Positions 8,248 through 16,598 of a stretch of 64,000 bases of DNA are shown piece after piece. The first letter of the stretch is position 1. Each line of letters opens with the position of its first letter. The position numbers were made by a program, and so were the translations under genes. The notes below the pieces were generated by a model that did not search any database, was not told where the DNA came from, and worked only from the letters and a program-made list of their open reading frames with translations. Origin of the DNA: Leptospiraceae bacterium (GTDB lineage Bacteria > Spirochaetota > Leptospiria > Leptospirales > Leptospiraceae); assembly GCA_024233865.1 (NCBI GenBank), contig JACKPA010000012.1, positions 140,608 to 204,607 of the forward strand. The letters run 5' to 3'.

Positions 8248-9762
8248 ATGAAAGTAAAATACTATCTTATCTATTTTCTTGCGTTATCTATTTCTTTGTA
8301 TTCACAGAAAAAGGAAGAAAAGAAAAAAGATGTCTCTAAAAAATGGGACGATAAGAGCGAGGTTTTAAGATGGAAAAAAAAATATAAACTAAATAATTAT
8401 TTGATAATTGGAAGTTTTGTTCTTTTGCCTTTTTCCATACATGCTTTCCATGGATTGTTTTTACCAGCTTATGGATCAAGGCAAGCCGGTATGGGCGGAG
8501 CTTTTCAAGCGGTAGGAGGTTCTGTTATGGATTTGGAATCAAATCCGTCTCACCTCAGTACGTTATCCAATCAGATTTTCGAGTTTGGAGGAGCAATCAA
8601 CAAAGCAAAGATTTCCTATGAGGATAACTTTTTGGATTTAAACAATACGGAAAGACTGTATTCGAATCAGGCAGATATAGCTCCTATAGCTCCATTGCCA
8701 TACATAGGTTTTGCCACTCCCTTATCCAAAAAGATCGGGTTCGGATTTGCATTGTATGCACAAGGGGGAGGTGGTGGGGAATTTAAAGGTTTACTCAGAA
8801 ATGTTCCGAATGGAAAGACTTTGGATGAATATTTTGGATTTCCTGTTCCTGGAGGTAAATCATACAGAATCAAAGAAGACGTAGTGTTTCGACTTATGAA
8901 TTTAAAAGCAACACCGGGAATGGGAATAGATTTTGGTCCTTGGGGAATAGGTATCGGCTTGGATTTTGTTTATAGTCAAATGGAAATTCAGCGTCATAAC
9001 AAAGATTTGACTGATGCCTATATTGTTCCTGGAGGTTTTTCTTATCGAAGTGATCCGTCTTACGGTTTTGGCGGAAAGCTGGGAGTGTTTTTTAAACTTT
9101 CTACAAATTGGAAACTCGCTTACTCTTTTACAACAAGAAACACAATGAATTTCAATGGGGATATTCGTGTTGATTCTTTAGACCCAATCCGATACAACTT
9201 TATAGAAGTTTCTCGAACCATGCAATGGCCGGAAAGGCATAGTTTTGGAATATCCTATCATAAAAATTCATTTATCTTTGCTTTAGATATTAGATATATA
9301 CCTTGGAGCCAAACGTTTAGAAGTAATAAATTTACGTTAGAATATCCGTTTATCCAAACACCATTTGGGAATGACGTTAATACAATCTTATTTCGTATGA
9401 ACTGGCGAGATCAAAACATTTTTGCTTTGGGAATTGAATACGTCTTAGGGAGGTTTATTTTAAGGACAGGCTATAATTACGGAAGAACACCCCTCACTTC
9501 TTTTGGTTCTAATCCGATGTTGGGAAGCTCTATGGAGCACCACGCATCTATAGGAATGGGCTATATCTTTCAAAAAATAGCTTTTAATTTTGCTTTGGAG
9601 AAGGGTTTTCCAAAAAAAATAATTGGTTCTAATTTGGGAGATTGGTCAATCGGTCATGCGATATTTTATAGGGATGGTATTTGGCTTTATAGCTTTAGCC
9701 ACTCAAAAACAACTGAAGTGACAACATTATATTTTGGTATTTCAATAAATTGGGAGAAATAA
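8248..9762 (+). CDS. FadL/OmpP1-like outer-membrane barrel with unusual N-terminal extension
   Basis: From residue ~65 the protein has the FadL/TodX-type N-terminus: GSRQAGMGGAFQAVGG and ESNPSHLSTL, followed by alternating amphipathic beta strands to the C-terminus. It is thus likely a 14-strand outer-membrane channel for hydrophobic compounds. The N-terminus is odd. The frame begins with one signal-peptide-like segment (MKVKYYLIYFLALSISLYSQ), then about 25 charged residues, then a second one (NNYLIIGSFVLLPFSIHA) directly before the barrel. The second corresponds to the real signal in the paralog at 53206. The two are joined through an A9 tract (8374-8382). An ATG at 8370 with its own GAGG would start the barrel cleanly if one A were absent. 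The frame also extends to ATG 8224. It lies behind a Fur-like box. Confidence 0.82.
   Translation: MKVKYYLIYFLALSISLYSQKKEEKKKDVSKKWDDKSEVLRWKKKYKLNNYLIIGSFVLLPFSIHAFHGLFLPAYGSRQAGMGGAFQAVGGSVMDLESNPSHLSTLSNQIFEFGGAINKAKISYEDNFLDLNNTERLYSNQADIAPIAPLPYIGFATPLSKKIGFGFALYAQGGGGGEFKGLLRNVPNGKTLDEYFGFPVPGGKSYRIKEDVVFRLMNLKATPGMGIDFGPWGIGIGLDFVYSQMEIQRHNKDLTDAYIVPGGFSYRSDPSYGFGGKLGVFFKLSTNWKLAYSFTTRNTMNFNGDIRVDSLDPIRYNFIEVSRTMQWPERHSFGISYHKNSFIFALDIRYIPWSQTFRSNKFTLEYPFIQTPFGNDVNTILFRMNWRDQNIFALGIEYVLGRFILRTGYNYGRTPLTSFGSNPMLGSSMEHHASIGMGYIFQKIAFNFALEKGFPKKIIGSNLGDWSIGHAIFYRDGIWLYSFSHSKTTEVTTLYFGISINWEK
8374..8382 (+). other. A9 homopolymer setting the reading frame of the FadL-like gene
   Basis: Nine adenines follow ATGG at 8370-8373, preceded by GAGG at 8359-8362 spaced 7 nt from this ATG. 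With nine As the ATG 8370 frame stops at 8385-8387, and the upstream frame runs into the barrel. With eight As, ATG 8370 encodes MEKKYKLNNYLIIGSF, a standard signal-peptide start, and the upstream frame stops after about 47 residues as a small secreted protein. Candidate slippage, phase-variation or indel site. Confidence 0.6.
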
Positions 9763-9764
9763 AA

Positions 9765-10238
9765 ATGAAAAATAAAATTACATTAACTGTTAGCATAGTT
9801 TCTATCCTTTTGTGGATTGGTTCCATAAGCGTTTTTTTGTATTACTTTTTAAAGGGAAAAACAATTGAGTCCGATGACAAAAGAACTGCTGTTGTTTTGA
9901 ATAATAGTGAAAAAGACTTAGTGCTTAGAGAAATGAGAACTTTATTGCTATCTGTAAATGGAATTGTTAAGGGTCTGGGAGAAGAGAACTATCCGCAAGC
10001 AGAAGAATGGGCAAAAAAGGCAGGTATGGGATTGGTTTACAGTATCGAAGTACAAGAAAGAACCATCATAGCTAAGCTACCTATCGAAATGAAAGAATTA
10101 GGACTATCCACTCATAGAGATTTTGATCATTTGGCAGGCACCATAGCTCAAAAACAACCTATTCCTGTAATCTTAAAAGAACTTGGTCAGCTCACAAGTA
10201 AGTGTATTGTTTGCCATAACATGTACAAAGTGAAATGA
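9765..10238 (+). CDS. Membrane-anchored class II cytochrome c-like monoheme protein
   Basis: A 157-aa protein with one N-terminal membrane helix (about residues 7-30), a helical periplasmic domain, and a single heme-attachment motif CIVCH at residues 147-151 near the C-terminus. A C-terminal CxxCH after a helical bundle is the layout of class II cytochromes c (c', c556). Expected role: periplasmic electron transfer or ligand binding. I chose ATG 9765 because a GGGAGA motif lies 7 nt upstream; the frame also reaches an upstream TTG inside the barrel gene. It begins 2 nt after the barrel stop, so it is cotranscribed from the Fur-box promoter. Confidence 0.8.
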   Translation: MKNKITLTVSIVSILLWIGSISVFLYYFLKGKTIESDDKRTAVVLNNSEKDLVLREMRTLLLSVNGIVKGLGEENYPQAEEWAKKAGMGLVYSIEVQERTIIAKLPIEMKELGLSTHRDFDHLAGTIAQKQPIPVILKELGQLTSKCIVCHNMYKVK

Positions 10239-10239
10239 A

Positions 10240-10515
10240 ATGATAAATGCTATATTGATTTTTTGTCTTGCTTTTTGTTCTCAGACATCATCAATATATC
10301 CTTATTTAAAAGAGGAAATATTTAAAATTCAAAAAGATAGTAATCGAACTCAGGTTGATAAAAATCTAAATGATCTTTCCGAGATTGCTGCTTCTCTTTC
10401 GGATGACCAAAGAGAAGAAATTTTAAGTATATTGCAAGATAAAATATCCCTTTTTCCTTACTTGCTATTTTTTCGGGACGGAAAATTGGTAAATAAAAGT
10501 AAGGTTAGTTATTAA
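10240..10515 (+). CDS. Small putative lipoprotein
   Basis: A 91-aa protein of unknown family. The N-terminus MINAILIFCLAFCSQ has a short hydrophobic segment ending in a lipobox-like LAFC, so lipidation at Cys13 is plausible. The rest is mostly helical (SEIAASLSDDQREEILSILQ) with an aromatic patch FPYLLFF near the end. It starts one base after the cytochrome stop and is the last gene of the Fur-box cassette. The function is unknown; it could be an accessory to the cytochrome or barrel. Confidence 0.65.
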   Translation: MINAILIFCLAFCSQTSSIYPYLKEEIFKIQKDSNRTQVDKNLNDLSEIAASLSDDQREEILSILQDKISLFPYLLFFRDGKLVNKSKVSY

Positions 10516-10527
10516 GATATTACCTAA

Positions 10528-10562
10528 ACGGATTTATAAGTATTGAGAATTTATCATTTTTT
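10528..10562 (+). repeat. 35-bp direct repeat, copy 2
   Basis: Second copy of the repeat at 8081-8115, in the same orientation, directly after the last gene of the cassette. It differs at two positions. It is followed by TTGACA (10572-10577) and a palindrome TTCAAG-N6-CTTGAA (10587-10604), which may be an operator of the next gene. Confidence 0.85.
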
Positions 10563-10663
10563 TTAAAACAATTGACAATTTTTTTATTCAAGAAAAATCT
10601 TGAAAAGTGGGGAGTTTGATTTTCAAAGACTTTCTTTAGCATTTGATAGGCGAGGAGCAACTT

Positions 10664-11275
10664 ATGGCTTATGGTAGTTTCAAAACATTGGAAGAAGTTC
10701 TACTTAAATTCGGTATTGAGAGTAAAACTGAAAAATTCCTAAATGAAACGAGTATAGAGATCGCTCAAGCAATATTTGATTTTATTATGGAAAAATTCTC
10801 TAACCGTAGAAATTTTCTTAGCGAGAATTCTATTTGTGAGACTATGATTTCCCCTATCTTGCATGTTGTAACAGAAAAGCATGGATTGCCTCTTTGGTCT
10901 CATGTTCGTTTTGAAGTTTCCGAACAAGAAGGTTTAACCGGTATTCCGGATTTTTTAATAGCTCCGGCATCAAAAATTGAAACAATCTTTACAACTCCTG
11001 TTGTTTGCATAACTGAAGTTAAAAAAGAGAATTTTGATGAAGGTTGGACGCAAGGCTTATGTGAAATGATAGCGGCTCAACGTTTTAATGGTGAACCTCA
11101 AAAAATTATTTATGGTATTGCAACCTCTGGTAGTATCTGGCAATTTGCTAAACTCGTTGGTAAAAAGTTCATTCTTGATCCACGGATTTATTCGGCAACT
11201 GTCAATCTGCAACAGGTTCTAAATGTGATTAACTGGCTTCTTGGAGAGGCAAAAAAAGAATTACCCGAAAATTAG
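10664..11275 (+). CDS. PD-(D/E)XK nuclease-like protein, family copy 1
   Basis: A 203-aa protein, one of four intact paralogs in the window (others at 24316, 26338, 26988). Shared order of motifs: N-terminal MAYGSF..VLLKFGI; an acidic helix SENSICETMISPIL; GIPDFLIA (candidate catalytic Asp); ITEVKK (ExK); Q..LCEMIAAQRFN; and a closing GIATSGSIWQFAKL. E, D, ExK and Q in this order fit a PD-(D/E)XK nuclease fold; this is inference from motifs. I chose ATG 10664 because GAGGAG sits 6 nt upstream; the frame also reaches a TTG at 10643. There is no partner methylase or helicase nearby. The Asp-ExK set is intact here. Confidence 0.75.
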   Translation: MAYGSFKTLEEVLLKFGIESKTEKFLNETSIEIAQAIFDFIMEKFSNRRNFLSENSICETMISPILHVVTEKHGLPLWSHVRFEVSEQEGLTGIPDFLIAPASKIETIFTTPVVCITEVKKENFDEGWTQGLCEMIAAQRFNGEPQKIIYGIATSGSIWQFAKLVGKKFILDPRIYSATVNLQQVLNVINWLLGEAKKELPEN

Positions 11276-11292
11276 ATATTATTGAAGTTATT

Positions 11293-11493
11293 ATGATAAG
11301 CGATAGAGCTGACCACACCGAAATTATAGAAGAATTATCAAAAAATTCCATTCCACGCTGGATGGTATGCCGAGTTTTTTCTGTTGCCAGAGTCTTTCGT
11401 CCGGAGGAAAAGGTCATTCTACAAGTTCTGTGCCTTAAACCGACAGATTCTTGTGAGATACAAATCTATCAGGGTTATGACAACTTAGTCTAA
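11293..11493 (+). CDS. Small conserved-looking protein upstream of ABC exporter
   Basis: A 66-aa open frame whose stop overlaps the start of the ABC ATPase gene (TAATG, one base shared), an arrangement typical of a translated upstream gene. The sequence MISDRADHTEIIEELSKNSI, then VARVFRPEEKVILQVLCLKP, has no signal peptide or recognisable domain. There is no strong Shine-Dalgarno before its ATG. It could instead be the tail of a lost gene transferred with the transporter. The function is unknown. Confidence 0.5.
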   Translation: MISDRADHTEIIEELSKNSIPRWMVCRVFSVARVFRPEEKVILQVLCLKPTDSCEIQIYQGYDNLV

Positions 11494-12428
11494 TGGCTAC
11501 CGTATTAAAAATACAAAATTTAAAAAAAACATTCGGTGACCTTACTGCGGTTGATAGTATAAATCTTGAGATATTTTCAGGAGAACTCTTCGGATTACTG
11601 GGACCGAACGGAGCAGGAAAAAGCACTCTCATTTCAATGATAGCCGGAAATTTGAAAAGTGATAGCGGGAAAATTTACTTTCACGGAAAAGAAGTTGCAG
11701 CGGAAGATAAAAAAACAAGGGAGCGTGTAGGAGTCTGTCCGCAGAACCTTATTTACTGGAAACTTCTTACATGCAAGGAGCAATTAGTTTTTATAGGAAA
11801 CTTATATGGACTTGATAAAAAAACAGCAGAAAAACGGTCTCTTGAACTTCTTGAAAAATTAGGACTTGATTCTAAAAAAAATGAAATAGCTTCCAATCTT
11901 TCCGGTGGGATGCTGAGGAGGCTGAATATGCTATTAGCTCTTGTTCATGACCCGGAAATATTAATTCTGGACGAACCTGAAGCGGGACTGGATCCTCAGA
12001 GCAGGGTTTTAGTGCGGGATTTTATTAAATCCCTGGCAAGGAAAAAAACTGTTATTTTTACTACTCATAATATGGATGAGGCGGACAGGATCTGTGACCG
12101 GGTTGCAATTATTGATAGGGGAACTCTTATAGCGGAAGGAACTCCCGAACAACTGAAAACCAGATACGGAAAAGGAGAGGTTTTAGAATTGGAAGTTCAG
12201 TCAGAAATCAATGAGATAAAACTGGAAGAACAGTTTAATAGTTCTAATTTGAATATTACTATTACAAAAGGCAAAATCTATATTTCAGGAAAAAATATTA
12301 AAGAGAAATTATCGGAAATCTTAAATACAATTTCCGATGCGGGAATTCATCCTTCAGAATTGAAGATAAGGCAGGATACCCTTGAAGATATATTTATAAG
12401 TTTAACGGGAAGGAGTCTCCGAGAATGA
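11493..12428 (+). CDS. ABC transporter ATP-binding protein (ABC-2 exporter type)
   Basis: A 311-aa ATPase with Walker A GPNGAGKST at about residues 38-46, a Q-loop CPQNL, signature LSGGM (in NLSGGMLRRLNMLLAL), Walker B ILILDEPEAGLDP, and the H-loop TTHNMDEADR. The C-terminal 85 residues are the usual DrrA/CcmA-type extension. It pairs with the permease that begins within its last codons (ATGA overlap). The exported substrate is unknown. The region 11.3-13.6 kb looks slightly more G+C-rich than its surroundings, suggesting acquisition. Confidence 0.93.
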   Translation: MATVLKIQNLKKTFGDLTAVDSINLEIFSGELFGLLGPNGAGKSTLISMIAGNLKSDSGKIYFHGKEVAAEDKKTRERVGVCPQNLIYWKLLTCKEQLVFIGNLYGLDKKTAEKRSLELLEKLGLDSKKNEIASNLSGGMLRRLNMLLALVHDPEILILDEPEAGLDPQSRVLVRDFIKSLARKKTVIFTTHNMDEADRICDRVAIIDRGTLIAEGTPEQLKTRYGKGEVLELEVQSEINEIKLEEQFNSSNLNITITKGKIYISGKNIKEKLSEILNTISDAGIHPSELKIRQDTLEDIFISLTGRSLRE

Positions 12429-13570
12429 AAATCTGGATACTTTTTAAAAAGAATATCATAGAACAATTCAGAGACTTCCTGCCTTTGCTGATAACCCTAA
12501 TAGCATCCCCCTTTTTTGTTTTTTTATACTGGATGATGTTTTCCGGAGGATTAAATTCCGTAAATATCGGGATTTTGAATTCAGATAAAGGATACGGAGA
12601 TAAATCATACGGCAAAGAATGGATTCTAAATTTAAAGAGTCTTAAAAAAAATGATTTTCTCGTTTTTCATATTACTGATATAAGTGATAGGGACGAAATG
12701 GAGGGACTTCTTAGGGAAAAGAAAATCCACGCAGGGTTTGTTCTGCCGAAAGATTTTTCCGAAATCCTTGTAAAGAGTAAAAACGGGAAGAATGAAAAAA
12801 CTATACAAGCAGAAATGACGGGGGATATGACAAATCCGCTGTACCTTGTCGGTGTGACCCTTGTAATTCTCGAATTGGAGTCTTATGCTTATAAAATCAC
12901 GAATGTGAGAAAATTTATTCAATACAATGAAACATTTTCGGGAAGTTCGGGGACTAAAAATGATTTTGAAATGTCTGTTCCCGGCCTCATCGTTTTTTCG
13001 ATTATTATGCTTTTATTTACTGCTACTATCGCTTTTATCAGGGAGATAGAAGATAGGACAATTTTGAGGATTCAGTTATCGTCTATATCCGTAATCGAGT
13101 ATTTTATAGGGATAGGGTTAGCTCAGTTTTTATTCGGAACCCTTTCTGTGAGTCTTGCTCTCGGAACCGCTTATCTTTTCGGCTTTAAAATGCAGATCGC
13201 AAACCTTGCTATCTTTGTTCCCATCATTTTATGTATCCTCTCCATATTAGGAACAAGTCTTATAGTAGCGAGTTTCTGCAGAACGGGAAAAGATGTGCTT
13301 ACCATAGGCAATATTCCGCTATTTATCTTGATGTGGTTTTCCGGTTCTATGTATCCCTTTCCGAGAAATGAATTATTTAGATTGGGTTCTTTTCCTATTG
13401 CTTGGAATGATTTTCTGCCTCCGACTCATGCAGTGAATGCGATGAATAAAGTATTCAACTTCGGTGCGGATTTAAACGGTATAAGATTTGAAATTTTTGC
13501 TCTTATTTTATTAAGTATAATTTACAGTAGTATAGGTATTTTACTTTTCAAAAATAGGCAGATGAAATAA
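12425..13570 (+). CDS. ABC-2 type transporter permease
   Basis: A 381-aa inner-membrane permease with the ABC-2 layout. One helix lies at about residues 15-40, then a large extracytoplasmic domain of about 135 residues (containing LLREKKIHAGFVLPKDFSE, typical of YhgE/ABC-2 ectodomains). Five to six helices follow in the C-terminal half. Start ATG 12425 overlaps the ATPase stop by 4 bp, indicating translational coupling. Together the two genes form a homodimeric-type exporter for a drug, lipid or polysaccharide precursor that cannot be specified. Confidence 0.9.
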   Translation: MKIWILFKKNIIEQFRDFLPLLITLIASPFFVFLYWMMFSGGLNSVNIGILNSDKGYGDKSYGKEWILNLKSLKKNDFLVFHITDISDRDEMEGLLREKKIHAGFVLPKDFSEILVKSKNGKNEKTIQAEMTGDMTNPLYLVGVTLVILELESYAYKITNVRKFIQYNETFSGSSGTKNDFEMSVPGLIVFSIIMLLFTATIAFIREIEDRTILRIQLSSISVIEYFIGIGLAQFLFGTLSVSLALGTAYLFGFKMQIANLAIFVPIILCILSILGTSLIVASFCRTGKDVLTIGNIPLFILMWFSGSMYPFPRNELFRLGSFPIAWNDFLPPTHAVNAMNKVFNFGADLNGIRFEIFALILLSIIYSSIGILLFKNRQMK

Positions 13571-13589
13571 CAAAAAAAATACATTGAGG

Positions 13590-14438
13590 TTAGTACTTGC
13601 TTACCCATACGCCTACGTTAAGGCTAGAAGCCGGAGGTCCGACAAAAGAACCGGCTACGGGTGGTACGGATTCTGGCAATCTGGCTACTGCTACAGCAAT
13701 GTGATCCGTTCCTACAATTTTTCCTATTGTAGGATCAAAACCTTTCCACCCAGCTCCGGGTAGGTAAACCTCTGCCCAAGCATGAGTTGCACCAAAATCA
13801 GTTGTCTGGGGAACATGAAGATAACCGCTTACAAATCGAGAAGCAAAACCTAAACACCTAGCTGCTTCCATAAATAACATCGCGAAGTCTCGGCAGGAAC
13901 CGGTACCATAAGAAAGTGTTTGCTTTGGAGTTTGTACACCAGGTTCTTCTCGTATCTGATACGACAGTGTTTGATGGATATAGGTGGCAATACGCTGCAA
14001 TAAGGAATAAGTCTGAATTTGCTCTCCCGGTTGCCATATATTTGCGATCCATCCGGTCAGTAAATTTCTGGTACTATGCTCCATTATCGCCATATAGGGT
14101 GAAAGCATAATCTTGTCATCAGGTAGGTAGGCAAACGGATAATTGATTGCGTAGTCGGCTAACAAAAAATCAAGTGGTTGCTCATTAAATTGCTGAATAA
14201 CAGTTTCACTCTCTATTATAAGCTGATTAACCTGTAAATCAAAGGTTGCAGTGGCAACAGAGTTTCCCTCAACGTCTCGATGCCATAACAATGTAGCTGG
14301 TGGAGTGATATTTAAGGTTGAAAATTCGATACGCAGTTCATGGTCTTCTCTTGGACGAAGACGTAGGCTGTGTGGACCGAGGCTCACAAGACCGGTAAAA
14401 TTATAATATGTACGATGAAGAATTTTGTAGCGTTGCAT
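13590..14438 (-). CDS. Transglutaminase-like cysteine protease-fold protein
   Basis: A 282-aa protein with the bacterial transglutaminase-like N-terminal domain (SLGPHSLRLRPREDHELRIE) followed by a transglutaminase core. The catalytic triad is visible: Cys in GTGSCRDFAMLF, His in FGATHAWAEVYLPG, Asp in WKGFDPTIGK. There is no signal peptide, so it is probably cytoplasmic. Members act as peptidases or amidases on isopeptide-like substrates; the target here is unknown. AGGA precedes the start. Its composition is modestly richer in G+C than most neighbours, and it stands alone and convergent to the ABC exporter, consistent with lateral acquisition. Confidence 0.92.
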   Translation of the reverse strand: MQRYKILHRTYYNFTGLVSLGPHSLRLRPREDHELRIEFSTLNITPPATLLWHRDVEGNSVATATFDLQVNQLIIESETVIQQFNEQPLDFLLADYAINYPFAYLPDDKIMLSPYMAIMEHSTRNLLTGWIANIWQPGEQIQTYSLLQRIATYIHQTLSYQIREEPGVQTPKQTLSYGTGSCRDFAMLFMEAARCLGFASRFVSGYLHVPQTTDFGATHAWAEVYLPGAGWKGFDPTIGKIVGTDHIAVAVARLPESVPPVAGSFVGPPASSLNVGVWVSKY

Positions 14439-14547
14439 AATTAATCCTGTTATAAATTTTATTGCTAGAATAGAAAGTTCAAGTCTTTTTTATTCATTTT
14501 TTAAATAAAAGATAGACAGAGATAAACCTTTATCATATATAAAAACC

Positions 14548-15855
14548 ATGGTAGATAATTTACAGCAGCTTACAACTTCAGCTTTTTCCAGATTTATGAA
14601 AATGGGGTCTATGGTCGGTCGAGTTGGTTTTTCTATGTTTGCGGAAAGAACTGCCAACCTATTTTTGAGCAAAGATTCAAGGGAAAGACGAAATTTGGAA
14701 TTTTGGATGAAAAATGGTGAGCGAATCTTGGATACACTTGGAAATCTCAAGGGTGGTGCCATGAAGATCGGGCAAATGTTATCTTTGCAAGAAGGGATTC
14801 TCCCACCTGAATTGCTAGAAATCATAAGACTTTTGCAAAAAAAGGCTCCTTCCCTCTCTTTTGGTTTGATGAAGGGTGTTATCGAAGCAGATTTACCTGG
14901 TTACAAAAACATATTTCATACGATAGAAGAAATACCCTACGCGTCTGCCTCTATCGGACAAGTGCATAAAGGTACTTTAAAAGACGGTAGGGTCGTTGCC
15001 ATCAAAATCCAATATCCTGAAATAGACAGAATTATTCAGAGTGATCTAAAAAACCTAAAGGTGCTTTTTAAAATACTCCTTTCCAATTTTTTAAAAATGG
15101 ATTTGGAAAAGATTTGGGAAGAAGTCAGTCATCAACTTGTTGATGAACTGGACTATCAAAAAGAACTGAAAAATCAAAAAGAATTTATTGATTATTTTCA
15201 AAAGTATGATATTATAAAAATTCCCCAACCGATTGAATACGCTTCGAGCAAGCGAGTTTTTACCTCAGAGTTTCTGACAGGTTTGGATGTTCATGATATC
15301 AAGGAACAAAAAATTACCCAAGAACTAAAAAATCTTTGGGGTGAAAATTTGTTTCGTCTGTTTTTGATTCAGTTGCTTGATTTCAAAATGATTCATTCCG
15401 ATCCGAATATGGGAAACTATTCTTTTTTAGACGATGGAAAAGTGATTTTGTACGATTTTGGAAGTGTGAAGCGGATTCCGGTAGATTTAGGAAATTCGCT
15501 TAGAAAATTGCTTCTTTCTATAAAGAAAAAGGATTTTAATTCCATTCCGACTCATCTAAAGGAAATAGGTATCTATCGTTCCAACGGGAATAAAATTAGC
15601 ATGGAAACGGTATCATACGTACTAGACGTTTTCAGACCTATTTTTGCGAATGATAATTATCGTTTTGAACAAGGAAAAAACATAATCCAAAAAATTGCAG
15701 ATTTAAAAAGAGCGAACATTACCGAATCAATGGATTTGATGTTTCCGGCTGATATTATTTTTATAGATCGAACTGCAATTGGTTTGTTTGGAAACTTAAA
15801 CCAATTAAAGGCAACTGGAAATTGGGGAGAAATTGCGAAGGAGTATATACTTTGA
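14548..15855 (+). CDS. ABC1/AarF (UbiB/ADCK)-family atypical kinase
   Basis: A 435-aa member of the UbiB family. Hallmarks: the KxGQ region as GGAMKIGQMLSLQEGILPPE near residue 71; the alanine-rich loop SASIGQVHKG; the nucleotide-binding VVAIKIQYP; the family acid-rich DELDYQKEL; and the catalytic loop IHSDPNMGNY, followed by YDFG. All key residues look intact. Members bind ATP and support isoprenoid-quinone or lipid metabolism; the exact role in this lineage is unknown. There is no neighbouring quinone gene. The long N-terminal helix is typical. Confidence 0.92.
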   Translation: MVDNLQQLTTSAFSRFMKMGSMVGRVGFSMFAERTANLFLSKDSRERRNLEFWMKNGERILDTLGNLKGGAMKIGQMLSLQEGILPPELLEIIRLLQKKAPSLSFGLMKGVIEADLPGYKNIFHTIEEIPYASASIGQVHKGTLKDGRVVAIKIQYPEIDRIIQSDLKNLKVLFKILLSNFLKMDLEKIWEEVSHQLVDELDYQKELKNQKEFIDYFQKYDIIKIPQPIEYASSKRVFTSEFLTGLDVHDIKEQKITQELKNLWGENLFRLFLIQLLDFKMIHSDPNMGNYSFLDDGKVILYDFGSVKRIPVDLGNSLRKLLLSIKKKDFNSIPTHLKEIGIYRSNGNKISMETVSYVLDVFRPIFANDNYRFEQGKNIIQKIADLKRANITESMDLMFPADIIFIDRTAIGLFGNLNQLKATGNWGEIAKEYIL

Positions 15856-15865
15856 TTAGGTTTCT

Positions 15866-16147
15866 TTATTGCAAAACTGAAAACCCCTCTTTTTCCGTAT
15901 AACATCCATGTTCTCGGTAAACTCCGTCTTCATAAAAATAGATTTTCTGGGCATACCTTTTTTCCATACGGAGGCATTTCCAGCATACATCCATCCGAAT
16001 TGCCCATTCACATTCCTGAATCTGCAAAACCGGAAAAATTCTAAGCAAAGGCTTGGAAATCTGGACTTGATTTTTTCTCTCTTGCGAAAACAAAAGAGTA
16101 GAAAATAACTGTATTATTAATAGGATAAGTATACATTTTTGTTTCAT
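15866..16147 (-). CDS. Small secreted cysteine-containing protein
   Basis: A 93-aa protein with a clear signal peptide (MKQKCILILLIIQLFSTLLF, cleavage probably after FSQ). The mature part of about 70 residues has four cysteines in the pattern ECEW..CWKC..GCYTE, suggesting a disulfide-stabilised or metal-binding periplasmic domain. It has no family I recognise. It is convergent with the AarF kinase (10-bp gap) and divergent from the arsenosugar pair. Confidence 0.7.
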   Translation of the reverse strand: MKQKCILILLIIQLFSTLLFSQERKNQVQISKPLLRIFPVLQIQECEWAIRMDVCWKCLRMEKRYAQKIYFYEDGVYREHGCYTEKEGFSVLQ

Positions 16148-16252
16148 TTGTTCATTTGGAGAATTTTTCTTACCAAAGGAAATTAGTCAAACGTAATGTA
16201 ACTTTTTTATACTTTTTACGAATATCATTCCATGAGAACAGGAGAGAGTTAT

Positions 16253-16588
16253 ATGGAAAAATCATACTATAATCCAGAAGATTTAAAAAAATTTCCAAAA
16301 ATTGCTGATTTTCAACCCCAACTGGCAAAAAAATTTTTTGATTATTATGGAGATGTTTTTCAAGATGGTGCTTTATCTGCAAAAGAAAAATCTTTAATTG
16401 CACTTGCGGTTGCTCATGCAATTCAATGTCCTTATTGTATTGATGCCTATACAACCGATTCTTTGGAAAAAGGAGTTAGCGAGGAAGAAATGATGGAAGC
16501 AGTCCATGTAACGGCAGCCATTCGAGGCGGTGCAAGTCTTGTACATAGTGTCCAGATGATGAACAAAGTTAAAGAATTATCCATGTAA
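16253..16588 (+). CDS. Arsenosugar biosynthesis-associated peroxidase-like protein (CMD/AhpD fold)
   Basis: A 111-aa alkylhydroperoxidase/carboxymuconolactone-decarboxylase-like protein. The AhpD redox motif appears as CPYCIDAYT around residues 62-70, followed by GVSEEEMMEAVHVTAAIRGG. The sequence and its direct linkage to arsS identify it as the ArsS-associated peroxidase-like family. Role: assumed redox partner or detoxifier in oxo-arsenosugar formation; the precise reaction is unproven. I chose ATG 16253 because AGGAGAG lies just upstream, inside the longer frame that begins at 16232. Confidence 0.88.
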   Translation: MEKSYYNPEDLKKFPKIADFQPQLAKKFFDYYGDVFQDGALSAKEKSLIALAVAHAIQCPYCIDAYTTDSLEKGVSEEEMMEAVHVTAAIRGGASLVHSVQMMNKVKELSM

Positions 16589-16598
16589 AGGGAGCAGT

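Noticed and set aside
10540..10562. Third Fur-like site in TTGAGAATTTATCATT
   Set aside because: The half-sites are spaced too closely for the 7-1-7 motif.
10664..11275. HsdR-type type I restriction subunit
   Set aside because: Too short, no helicase domain, and no hsdM or hsdS anywhere in the window.
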